A DNA stretch of 64,000 nt from Methylobacterium jeotgali (GTDB taxonomy: Bacteria > Pseudomonadota > Alphaproteobacteria > Rhizobiales > Beijerinckiaceae): the NCBI RefSeq assembly GCF_022179345.1, contig NZ_BPQR01000043.1, positions 1-64,000 of the forward strand, read 5' to 3'. How positions within the stretch are numbered: the first letter of the stretch is position 1; each line of letters begins with the position of its first letter. The position numbers and the translations under genes are program-made. The notes under the pieces were generated by a model, which was not told where the DNA came from, did not search any database, and worked only from the letters and a program-made list of their open reading frames with translations. This document shows, piece after piece, positions 38,482 through 47,108 of this stretch.

Positions 38482-39789
38482 TCACAGGCTCCTCATGGCC
38501 GTGAGCACCAGTCCGTGGACCGGTTCCCCTCGCTCCATCCGGAGCGCCGCGCTTCGGGTTTCGAGCCGGATCAGGCCGGTCTCGGCGAGGACCTTCTCGA
38601 CATAGGCGCGCGTGTGGCCGTAGCGGCCGTGACCCTGGAGGGTGAAGCCGTCGCCGCTCTCCGTCTCCTCGACGCTGAAGACGAAGCGGCCGCCCGGCCG
38701 CAGCGCGGCCGCCGCCGCCCGGCAGACCGCGTCGAGGCGGCCGAAGTAGCACAGGGTGTCGGCCGAGACGACGAGGTCGTAGGCCGAGGCCCGAGCTTCG
38801 AGGAAGGCGGTCAGCTCCGCCGCTTCGAGACCGTCGTAGCAGCCCCGCGCCGCGGCCCGCTCCAGCATCTTCCGCGACAGGTCGATCCCGATGAGACGAT
38901 CCGCGAAGGGGCGCAGGGACGGCCCGCACAGGCCGGTGCCGCAGCCGGCGTCGAGGATGGCGAGGCCCGTCGTCCCCGCTTCCTGCGAGGCCGCGACCGC
39001 CTCCGCCACGAGCTCCGGCGCCCGGTAGTCGAGCCGGGCGAGCTTGTGGTCGAAGGTCGCCGCGAAGGCGTCGAACAGGTTCGCGACGTAGGCGTCGCTC
39101 GCCCGGTCCGGCACGTTCTCGCCGGAGATCGCTGCCAGGAGATGGCGGGCGGTCTCGCTGCCCGGCTCCTCACGCAGCCAGTCCTGAAGGATCGGCAGCG
39201 CCTTGTGGTGCTCCCCCGTCGCCCCGTAGGCCGCGATCAGGTGGCGGCGCGTGGCGGCGTTGGAGGGCTCGAGCTCCAGGGCCCTGGCGTGGCAGGCGAT
39301 CGCCTCGACGATGCGCCCGCTGCCCGCGAGCAGGCGGCCGAGATTGTCCCACGCGTCGCGGTGCTTCGGGTCGATGGCGATGGCCTCCCGGTAGACGCCC
39401 TCCGCCGCCTCCGGAAGCCGCAGGACCCGCAGGGCCACGCCGAGGTTGTTGCGGGCCGCGACCCCCTCGGGCGCGAGGCGGATCGCCTCCTCGTAGGCCT
39501 GGACGGCGAGATCGGGCCGGTCGAGCTCGAACAGCACGTTGCCGAGGTCGCTGTGGAGGCCCGCGGCGCCGGGCGCGTGCTCGACGGCCTGCCGGATCAG
39601 GCGCAGGGCCTCCCGGTGGCGGCCCCGCCCGTGCTCCAGGAGCCCGTAGAGGTGCAGCGCGCCGACATGGTCGGGCGCCGCTTCGAGGATGCGCCCGTAG
39701 AGGGCCTCGGCCACGGGCAGGTCGCCGACCCGGTGGGCGCGCGCGGCGACCTCCAGGGCCTCGTCGAGGGTCAGCTCCGTCTGCGCCAT
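38482..39789 (-). CDS. TPR-repeat protein fused to SAM-dependent methyltransferase
   Basis: A 435-residue two-domain protein. Residues 1-220 hold about six TPR units (for example LHSDLGNVLFELDRPDLAVQ, ARNNLGVALRVLRLPEAAE, AWDNLGRLLAGSGRIVEAI). Residues 240-435 form a class I methyltransferase with the SAM-binding motif ILDAGCGTGLCG, LIGIDLSRKMLERA and SADTLCYFGRLD. The substrate is unknown; the TPR part would bind a protein partner. It lies on the same strand as gcv, upstream of the riboswitch, and is a separate unit. The start follows GAAGGGCACC. Confidence 0.87.
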   Translation of the reverse strand: MAQTELTLDEALEVAARAHRVGDLPVAEALYGRILEAAPDHVGALHLYGLLEHGRGRHREALRLIRQAVEHAPGAAGLHSDLGNVLFELDRPDLAVQAYEEAIRLAPEGVAARNNLGVALRVLRLPEAAEGVYREAIAIDPKHRDAWDNLGRLLAGSGRIVEAIACHARALELEPSNAATRRHLIAAYGATGEHHKALPILQDWLREEPGSETARHLLAAISGENVPDRASDAYVANLFDAFAATFDHKLARLDYRAPELVAEAVAASQEAGTTGLAILDAGCGTGLCGPSLRPFADRLIGIDLSRKMLERAAARGCYDGLEAAELTAFLEARASAYDLVVSADTLCYFGRLDAVCRAAAAALRPGGRFVFSVEETESGDGFTLQGHGRYGHTRAYVEKVLAETGLIRLETRSAALRMERGEPVHGLVLTAMRSL

Positions 39790-39817
39790 GGTGCCCTTCC
39801 CTCCCGCGATCGCCGCG

Positions 39818-41773
39818 TCAGCGCAGCTCGACGCTGCCGATCCGGCGCCACTCCTGCAGCGGCGTCCGCATCCGTGGGCCGCCGCGCCCGTCGACGGGGC
39901 CGGCGTAGTAGCCGACGCGCTTGAGCCGGTCCTGCACGGCCCGGATCGTCTCCTTCGACCAGGCGGCGGAGCGGCCGACGATCTGGTTCATGGCCTCGCC
40001 CGAATCCGAGGCGACGCCCCGCAGCAGCAGGTCGGCGGCGCGGCCCGGATCCTTCGGGACGCCGCGGCCCTCGTCGAGGAGGATCGCGGCAGGCACGAAG
40101 CCGCGCGGGTCGCCGAGCTCGGCCGCCCGCTCGAAATGGCCGAGCGCGGCGCCGGGCTCGGGGATGGTGCCGTCCTGCGAGAGCACGCCGAGATTATAGG
40201 TGGCGATGGCCGAGCCGGCCTCCGCCGCCTTCCGCAGGAGCTGGACCGCGCGCTTGGTATCCTTCTGCGCGCCCGTCCCCTCCATCAGCGCCACGGCGAG
40301 GTTGATCGCTCCGTCCGGGCTGCCGCCCTCGGCCGCCCGCTCGTAGAGGGCCATGGCCGCCTTCGGGTCCCGGGGGGCGCCGTCGCCGGTCTCGAGGATC
40401 AGGCCGAGGCTGACCTGGGCGCGCAGGTTCCCCCGCTCTGCCGCCTCCCGGTAGAGCGCCACCGCCTCCTCCCGGCGACCGGCGGCTGCGAGCGCGCGGG
40501 CGAGCAGCGCCGCGTAGTGGGGCATCTCGGGATGGTTCCTGCGTGCCCGCGTGCAGGCCTCGATCGCGGGTCCCGCGTTGGCGGCGAGCTCCGAGAGCGG
40601 CACGCCGGGCATGTTCGCCGTCGCATCCCGCGGGTGGGTGGTGGCGCGCTCGCACACCGCCTCCGGCTCGGCCTCGGCATCCTGCGCGGAGGGCAGGCTC
40701 TGCAGGAGCGCGTTCGCGGCGGCGACGTGGCGGCCGTCCGGCCGCTTGGCGAGGTAGAACTCGACCAGCGGCCGCAGGCGCGAGCGCTGGGCGAAGTCCC
40801 AGAGCCGGTCGTCGCCGAGGCTGTCGTCCGGCGTGCTGCGCGGGATGCCGACGGCGGGATCGGCGGAGGCCACCTTCAGCATCGCCTTGACCTCGCCGGC
40901 ATGGGCGCCGTCGGAGAAGCGGGTCAGGTAGATGCGCAGCAGGGCCGGGTCGCGGCTGGTGGCGGCGAGCTGCCAGAGCTGCGTCTCCGGCGAGACCGCC
41001 TCCGGCCGGCCCGGAACGAGCTGGATCTGGCGGGTGAGCGAGGAAATCTCCAGGGGAACCTGGAAGCCGCCGGTGGCGGCGATCACGTCGTTGCGCACGG
41101 CGATCATCGTCGCGCCGATCTCCTGGCCGCGGGTGCCGAGATGGCCGAGGAAGGCCTGGGCGTAGGGGCTGTTTCGGCCGCCGCCGTCGAAGGCGACGTG
41201 GTCGGGCCGCGTCGCGTAGGCGAAGAGGAAGCCCGCGGTGTCCTCGACCTTGGCGAGCCCGTCCTTGAGGTTGGCGTCGGCCTCCCCGCGCGCCGCGGCC
41301 GCCCCGCGCAGCGGGTTGTTGCGGCAGGCGTCGAGGAAGACGAGGTGGTTGCCGCGCCCGCCCTGGAGTGCGGCGGTCAGGGCCTGAAGGCTGATCGTCT
41401 GGCCCTCGACGTCGTCGCGGGAGCGGATCGCCGCGTCGACGGGTACGAGGTAGTTCTGCCGGTCGACCTGGAAGCCGTGGCCCGCGTAGTAGAACAGCGA
41501 CAGGTCGGCTTCCCGCGCCTTGGCGAGGAAGGCGGCCAGCAGCCGCTCCATCGCCTGGCGGTCGAGGTCGGTCCCCTGCAGCACCTCGAAGCTCCGCGCC
41601 TTCAGGGCGGCGGCGACGTCGCCGGCGTCGTTGGCCGGGTTCACGAGCGGACCGAGCCCGCGATAGGCGGCGTTGCCGATGACGAGCGCGACCCGTGTCT
41701 CCGCCCGTGCCGGCGCGGCGGCGAGGAGCGCCGCCAGCAGCAGGCCGGCGAGTCCGGCCCGCCGCGCCGTCAC
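39818..41773 (-). CDS. Exported caspase-like protease with Sel1 repeats
   Basis: A 651-residue protein with a signal peptide (LLLAALLAAAPARA) and a peptidase C14 caspase-like domain. The catalytic His is in FYYAGHGFQV (about residue 99) and the Cys in HLVFLDACRNNP (about 150), so the dyad is intact. A linker is followed by about five Sel1/TPR-like repeats (AQVSLGLILETGDGAPRDPK, AINLAVALMEGTG, ATYNLGVLSQDG). A short C-terminal part (IRAVQDRLKRVGYYAGPVDG) looks like a degenerate peptidoglycan-binding domain. The GTG at 41773 is only 8 bp after the stop of the TpsA gene, with GAGAGG before it, so the two are co-transcribed. Whether it cleaves TpsA is unknown. Confidence 0.85.
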   Translation of the reverse strand: MTARRAGLAGLLLAALLAAAPARAETRVALVIGNAAYRGLGPLVNPANDAGDVAAALKARSFEVLQGTDLDRQAMERLLAAFLAKAREADLSLFYYAGHGFQVDRQNYLVPVDAAIRSRDDVEGQTISLQALTAALQGGRGNHLVFLDACRNNPLRGAAAARGEADANLKDGLAKVEDTAGFLFAYATRPDHVAFDGGGRNSPYAQAFLGHLGTRGQEIGATMIAVRNDVIAATGGFQVPLEISSLTRQIQLVPGRPEAVSPETQLWQLAATSRDPALLRIYLTRFSDGAHAGEVKAMLKVASADPAVGIPRSTPDDSLGDDRLWDFAQRSRLRPLVEFYLAKRPDGRHVAAANALLQSLPSAQDAEAEPEAVCERATTHPRDATANMPGVPLSELAANAGPAIEACTRARRNHPEMPHYAALLARALAAAGRREEAVALYREAAERGNLRAQVSLGLILETGDGAPRDPKAAMALYERAAEGGSPDGAINLAVALMEGTGAQKDTKRAVQLLRKAAEAGSAIATYNLGVLSQDGTIPEPGAALGHFERAAELGDPRGFVPAAILLDEGRGVPKDPGRAADLLLRGVASDSGEAMNQIVGRSAAWSKETIRAVQDRLKRVGYYAGPVDGRGGPRMRTPLQEWRRIGSVELR

Positions 41774-41780
41774 CGGCCTC

Positions 41781-44700
41781 TCAGAGCCCGGCCGCCCGCG
41801 AGAGCCGGTTCTCGACCATCTGGAGAGCGCCAGCCACAGCATTGCCCTGCCTCACCCCTCTGGCGGCCGCCGGCTCGTCGGCCCGGATCAGGCTGATCGC
41901 CTTTCGGACCACGGTCACCGCCGCGCGGACCACGTTGCGCGCCTGGGCGACCGTGCGCGCCGCGCGGACCTGGCGGGCCGCCGCCCGGATCACGTCCGGC
42001 ACGCTGCGGAGCGGCGCGGCTCCGGCACCGCTTCCACGCAGGATCGGCGGGATGCGAACCGCGGCGGGCAGGTTGCGCAGGGCCGGCGGCAACTGCGCGA
42101 TCCGGGCCTCGAGGGCGTCCGCGTAGGTCTCGAGGGCGCGGGCCACGCAGTCGTTGTAGATGCGCACCCGGCGGGTATCGCGGTTCTCGCAAGCCGCGAC
42201 GGCCGCATCGAGGTCGCGCCCGAGGGCGTCGAGCCCCGCATCGGCGTCGACCGCGAGGGCGGGTGCCGGCGTCTCGGTCGTGCTCGTGCGGCTGATGCCG
42301 CTGCCGACCCCGAAGTCGCGGCCGTAGAGGACCTCCTCCGTGCCCGCGACGACGATGGTGTCCGGTGTGTCCACCGCTGGCGAGAAGGGCGGCGGGTACT
42401 GGCGGTCGAGGGTCGGCAGAGCCAGGGCGACGGTCAGCGGGTCGATCCCGGCGCCCCGCACGAGGAGGCTGCCCGGCACGTAGCCGATCGTGTAGTTCGG
42501 CAGGCCGCTTCCGCGGGCGTTGCCGGCCAGGATCGCGTAGGCGCCGGCTCCGGCGCTCGCCGGCGCGCCGTCGCTCGCCAGGGTGACGCCGGTGACGGTG
42601 TCGCCGTTGACGAGGCCGGCGGCCGTGAACTCGGTGCCCGCGAAGGTGAGCGTCGTGCCAACGGTCTTCACCGCGTCGTTGGCGCGGATGACGAGCGGGG
42701 CCGGCGTCACGGTGAGCGTGCCCGGCGCGTAGGTGATGGCGTAGTTCGCGACCGCGGCGCCCTGGGCGTTGCTCGCGTTGATCGCATAGGGGTTGCCGGC
42801 GACCGTCGCCGCGGCGGGCGCGCCCGTGCTCGACAGGGCGACGCCGGTGACGGTGTCACCGTTGACGAGGCCCGTCGCCGTGAACTCGGTGCCCGCGAAG
42901 GCGAGCGCCGTGCCGTAGCGCTTCGAAGCGTCGTTGGCGCGGATCGTCAGCGGCGCCTGCGTCACGGTCAGGGCGCCGGGCGCGTAGGTGATGGCGTAGT
43001 TCGCCGCCGCCGGGCCCTGGGCGTTGCTGGCGTTGATCGCGTAGGGGCTGCCGGCGACGGTCGCCGTCGCGGGTGCGCCGGCGCTCGATAGGGTGACGGC
43101 CGCGATGCTGTCGCCGTTGACGAGGCCGGTCGCCGTGAACTCGGTGCCCGCGAAGGCGAGCGTCGTGCCATAGCGTTTCGAAGCGTCGTTGGCGCGGATC
43201 GTCAGCGGCGCCGGCGTGATCGTCACCGGCGCGTTCACGAGGTTGAAGGCGTAGCCGATCGTCGAGGCGAGGCTGCCGAGGCCGACCTGCGCCGCGCCGG
43301 CATAGGTGCCGACGCCGGTCGTCGCGCTGGTGGTGTCCGTCACCGTCGACTGGCCCGTGAAGGCCTGGGCGGCGGTGTCGCCGTTGACGAGGCCGGTGAC
43401 GGTGCGGGTGAAGCCGAGCGCGGTCGGCCCGTAGGTGCGGGTCGCGTCGGTGGCCGAGACGGTCAGCACCGGCTGCCGGCTGTAGATGAACTGGCTGCCC
43501 GCCTGCGTGACGGTGCCGGGCCCGTTGCCCGCGAAGGTGCGGTTGTAGAGGTTGCCTCCCGCGAGGCCGCCGCGCTGATCGGCGGCGTAGTCCGCGCTGT
43601 AGACGAGGTAGCGCCCGCCTGCCTGGAGTGCGCCCGCACCGGCGTTGTTGATGAACTGCGCGGTCGCCAGGATCACGTCGCCGGTCTGGCTCTGGAGCGT
43701 CTGCCCCGCCGCGACGGTGACGGGGCCGGCCGAGGTCGTTGCGCCGGTGCCAGAGCCCGCTCCGGCGATCTGAAGCGTCCCGGCCGAGACGATCGAACGG
43801 TCGACGGCGAGGCTCGCGCCGAGGGCCTCGATGAAGGTCGGCAGGCCGCTGCCGAAGGTCGGCACGCCGCCCGTCGCCGCGACGGTGTAGGGGATGTTGC
43901 CCGAGAGCGCGCTGTCGCCCGCCGAGGCCAGCACGGCCGCGAGGCCGGAGGTCGTGGTCTGCCCGGTCGCGACCACGACGCGCCCGGCCTGGGCGTCGAC
44001 GTTGGTCAGCGCCCCGGCGCCGATGGGCGCATCGACGGTGCGGCTGCCGCGGGTGGCGCCGTCGAGGAAGGCGGTCGCGCCCTGGGGCAGCGCCCCGGCC
44101 AGCGGGTCGCGGGCGACGTAGTAGTAGCCGTTGGCCCCCGCATTCGCCTGGTAGGAGGCGGCCCCGCCGGTGGCGACGCGGATCGCCTCGCCGGCCACCG
44201 CCGCGCCCGAGGCATCCCGCGTGAGCCCCGAGACCGCGAGCACGCCGGTCGGGAAGCGCCAGGCCAGGTAGGGATAGGCGCTCGCCTGCGTCCCCCAGGT
44301 GCCGGGCGCGAAGCCCGCCGGCAGGGCGCCCTGGAGCTGGGCGGTCGTCTGGCCGGTGCCGGCCGCGCTGGTGGCGAGCCCCGAGGTCTGCGTGTCCCAG
44401 TAGGAGGCGGTGATGGTCTGGAGCGCGCCGGTGACGGTGCCGACGAGGCCGCCCGCCGCGGTCGTGCCCGCGACGATGCCGGTGGAATAGCTCGTGCCCA
44501 GGATGACGGGAGCGGCGGTCGAGCCGCCGGGCACGCTGTTGATCTCGCCGATCAGGCCGCCCGCGGTGGCGCCCCGGGTCAGGCCGGTGGCGTAGGTGTC
44601 GGCGATGGTGCTGTTGTTGCTGACGAGGCCGACGAGGCCGCCCGCCGTGCCGGAGCCGGTGACGGCGCCGTTGGCGTAGGATTGCGTCAGCGTGGTCGCG

Positions 44701-47096
44701 AGCGTCGCGCCGCCCTCCCCGCCGAGGCCGCCGATGAGCCCGCCGACGAGGTTCGCGCCCGAGACCGGCCCCGTCGCGAAGGAGGTCGAGACGGCCACGC
44801 TCTGCGCGTTGCCGATCAGCCCGCCGGTGAAGTTCCCGCCCGTGACCGATCCGGCGACCGAGGAGCGCGTGACCGTGGCGGTGTCGGCGACGCCGACGAG
44901 GCCGCCGGTGTTGTCGGTGCCGGTCACGGTCGCCGTGCTCGTGGCGTTCGCGATGCTGCTGCCGGCGACCGTCGTGGTCGAGGTGCCGATCAGCGCGCCA
45001 GCGAGGCCGCCCGTGGTGTTGCCGCCCGCGACCCTGCCGGAGATCGTCACGCCGGAGATGGCGCTGTCGGTGGCGAAGCCGACGAGCGCGCCGGTGTTGG
45101 CCCCGCCGGTGACGTTCGCGCCGGCCAGCGTCAGGTTGCCGATCGTGGCGCCTGTCGCCGCGCCGAACAGGCCCGTGGTGCCCCGTGCCGGAGTGTTGAT
45201 CGTCAGGTTGGAGAGCGTCTGGCCGAGGCCGTTGAGGCGTCCGGTGAAGGCGCCGCCGGTGTCGCCGACCGGCGCGAAGGCGGTGCCGGCCCCGTCGATG
45301 CTGCGGGCAAGGGCGTAGTTGCCGGCGAGGTTGCCGGCCATGCTCTGCACGTCGGCGATGGAGTAGAGGAGCCCGTAGCCGAGCCCGTCTATGGTGAGCG
45401 ACTGGCCGGGGATGCCGGCGCCGCCGGCCGTCGCGTAGGTCGCCCGGCCGCCGGGGCCGAAGCTCAGCGTGCCGCCGGTGCCGCCGTTGTTGGTGGTGAA
45501 GGCGAGCCCGCCGGCGCCGTTGACCTGGAGCTCGGCGTTGACGGCGATGGAGCGGAACGCCTGAAGGGTCAGGATCGTCGGCGCGCTCCAGGCCACGGGC
45601 GCGGCGACCGTGATGTCGCCGGCCTGCGCACCGGGGCTGCCGGCACCCCCGGTCGTGACGGTGACGTTCGCCGTGGCGAGCGCGTTCGACAGCGTCGTCG
45701 CGTTGATGACCGAGTCGTTGCCGGTCGCCGCGAACCCGGCCTGGTTCGAGTCGGCTGCGTTCGAGATCGTGACGTTGTAGGGGTCGAGGAGCAGCGTGCC
45801 GAAGCGGCCCCGCGGCGCCGTCAGGTCGGCGCTGCCGGTGTACGCCAGGAGCACCTTGCCCGAGACTTCCGCGTCGCCGCCGTTCCCGCCCTGCGCGCCG
45901 CCGCGGGCGGAGATGCGCCCGGCGAAGTCGGTCGACCGGTCGGACCAGATCACGATGCTGCCGCCGTCGCCGGACCGTCCCGCATCGGCGCTGATCGTGC
46001 TCGCGGCGTCGACCCGCGTCGTCGCCGCCCTCTGCAAGCTACCACCGCCCTGATAGTCGCCGCCGATGCGGATGCGCCCGCCCCCGGCCTCGCCGTCGGC
46101 GCTGATCCGGGCGCCGGTGAGCCGGATGTCGTTGCCGGTGACCGTGACGCTGCCGCCCCGCGCCGCCGCCCGCTGCGTCCGCGCGCGGGCCGGTGCGGAG
46201 GCGTCGAGCCGGCCGCTCACCGTGACGGTGCCGCCTTCCCCGCCCCCGAGCACGATCGCCCCGGAGCGCCCGCCGACCGTGCGCGCCTCGACGACGCCCG
46301 AGAGATTGATCGCGTTGCGGGCCGCCTCGCGGGCGGTCGCGGCCTGGATCGTCACGCGCCCGCCGGCGGCGTCGATCCGCCCGGAATGGCTGACGAGGGC
46401 CTTGGCGCTACCGTCGTCGCGGCTCGGCACCGCGACCTGGAGGAAGCCGTCGCCGGAGAGGTCGAGTGTCGCCCGCTCGCCCGCGCCGAGGCCGACGCGC
46501 CCGAGGGGCACGCTGATCGTGCCGGAATTGTCGACCTGTCCGCCCAACAGCGCCGCGTAGCCACCCTTGGCGATGTCGATGCTGCCGGCGTTCGAGACCC
46601 CGGCGGAGCGGCCGTTTCCGCGGAAGTTGCGGCGGCCGGCCTTGAAGTCGTCGTCGGCGATATCGAGGCTCGAGCCGACGAAGGCGCCGGCCTGCACCGT
46701 CCCGGTCGGGGTGATGGCGATGCCGTTCGGGTTGACGAGGTAGACCTGCCCGTTGGCGTTGAGCTGGCCGGCGATGGTGGAGGGCGTCGAGCCGGTGACG
46801 CGGTTGAGGATCGCCGCGTTCGCGTTCGGCTGGCTGATGTCGACGCGCGCGCCCTGGCCGATCGAGAAGCCCTGCCAGTTCACGATCGCCGTCTGCGAGG
46901 ATTGCTGGATCGAGAGGCGGTTGCCTGCGGGCTGGCCGATGCCGACGCTGCCATAGGCGACGCTGCCGCCCTGCGGCAGCTCGCCGGCGCTGGCCGGACT
47001 GGTGAGCGCGGTGCCGGCGAGCAGCAGCGGCAGCAGCCGGGCGAGGCGGAGCTCGGAGCGGCTGCGGTGCGAGGGCTGGATGGGATCGCGGGTCAT
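41781..47096 (-). CDS. TpsA-type secreted exoprotein (filamentous haemagglutinin family)
   Basis: A 1771-residue exoprotein of a two-partner secretion system. After a long signal peptide (LARLLPLLLAGTALTSPASA) comes the TPS domain (about residues 40-280), with VNWQGFSIGQGARVDI and VYLVNPNGIAITPTG, which is recognised by the outer-membrane partner. The middle is a beta-helix with many GLUG-like units (GGLVG, GGLIG; around 44430-45200). Then come three MBG-type repeats of exactly 85 residues. The last 170 residues are helical and Arg/Ala-rich, with two cysteines, unlike the rest. Likely surface-anchored or released adhesin. It follows the tpsB gene by 12 bp. Confidence 0.92.
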   Translation of the reverse strand: MTRDPIQPSHRSRSELRLARLLPLLLAGTALTSPASAGELPQGGSVAYGSVGIGQPAGNRLSIQQSSQTAIVNWQGFSIGQGARVDISQPNANAAILNRVTGSTPSTIAGQLNANGQVYLVNPNGIAITPTGTVQAGAFVGSSLDIADDDFKAGRRNFRGNGRSAGVSNAGSIDIAKGGYAALLGGQVDNSGTISVPLGRVGLGAGERATLDLSGDGFLQVAVPSRDDGSAKALVSHSGRIDAAGGRVTIQAATAREAARNAINLSGVVEARTVGGRSGAIVLGGGEGGTVTVSGRLDASAPARARTQRAAARGGSVTVTGNDIRLTGARISADGEAGGGRIRIGGDYQGGGSLQRAATTRVDAASTISADAGRSGDGGSIVIWSDRSTDFAGRISARGGAQGGNGGDAEVSGKVLLAYTGSADLTAPRGRFGTLLLDPYNVTISNAADSNQAGFAATGNDSVINATTLSNALATANVTVTTGGAGSPGAQAGDITVAAPVAWSAPTILTLQAFRSIAVNAELQVNGAGGLAFTTNNGGTGGTLSFGPGGRATYATAGGAGIPGQSLTIDGLGYGLLYSIADVQSMAGNLAGNYALARSIDGAGTAFAPVGDTGGAFTGRLNGLGQTLSNLTINTPARGTTGLFGAATGATIGNLTLAGANVTGGANTGALVGFATDSAISGVTISGRVAGGNTTGGLAGALIGTSTTTVAGSSIANATSTATVTGTDNTGGLVGVADTATVTRSSVAGSVTGGNFTGGLIGNAQSVAVSTSFATGPVSGANLVGGLIGGLGGEGGATLATTLTQSYANGAVTGSGTAGGLVGLVSNNSTIADTYATGLTRGATAGGLIGEINSVPGGSTAAPVILGTSYSTGIVAGTTAAGGLVGTVTGALQTITASYWDTQTSGLATSAAGTGQTTAQLQGALPAGFAPGTWGTQASAYPYLAWRFPTGVLAVSGLTRDASGAAVAGEAIRVATGGAASYQANAGANGYYYVARDPLAGALPQGATAFLDGATRGSRTVDAPIGAGALTNVDAQAGRVVVATGQTTTSGLAAVLASAGDSALSGNIPYTVAATGGVPTFGSGLPTFIEALGASLAVDRSIVSAGTLQIAGAGSGTGATTSAGPVTVAAGQTLQSQTGDVILATAQFINNAGAGALQAGGRYLVYSADYAADQRGGLAGGNLYNRTFAGNGPGTVTQAGSQFIYSRQPVLTVSATDATRTYGPTALGFTRTVTGLVNGDTAAQAFTGQSTVTDTTSATTGVGTYAGAAQVGLGSLASTIGYAFNLVNAPVTITPAPLTIRANDASKRYGTTLAFAGTEFTATGLVNGDSIAAVTLSSAGAPATATVAGSPYAINASNAQGPAAANYAITYAPGALTVTQAPLTIRANDASKRYGTALAFAGTEFTATGLVNGDTVTGVALSSTGAPAAATVAGNPYAINASNAQGAAVANYAITYAPGTLTVTPAPLVIRANDAVKTVGTTLTFAGTEFTAAGLVNGDTVTGVTLASDGAPASAGAGAYAILAGNARGSGLPNYTIGYVPGSLLVRGAGIDPLTVALALPTLDRQYPPPFSPAVDTPDTIVVAGTEEVLYGRDFGVGSGISRTSTTETPAPALAVDADAGLDALGRDLDAAVAACENRDTRRVRIYNDCVARALETYADALEARIAQLPPALRNLPAAVRIPPILRGSGAGAAPLRSVPDVIRAAARQVRAARTVAQARNVVRAAVTVVRKAISLIRADEPAAARGVRQGNAVAGALQMVENRLSRAAGL
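42444..43208 (-). repeat. Three tandem 255-bp MBG repeats within the TpsA gene
   Basis: Units lie at 42954-43208, 42699-42953 and 42444-42698, each exactly 255 bp (85 residues). Each begins PLTIRANDASKRYGT (third unit PLVIRANDAVKTVGT) and contains FAGTEFTATGLVNGD. DNA identity between units is high, especially the first two. The exact period keeps the frame, so units could be gained or lost without breaking the protein. Confidence 0.92.
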
Positions 47097-47108
47097 GTCG
47101 GGCCGCCC

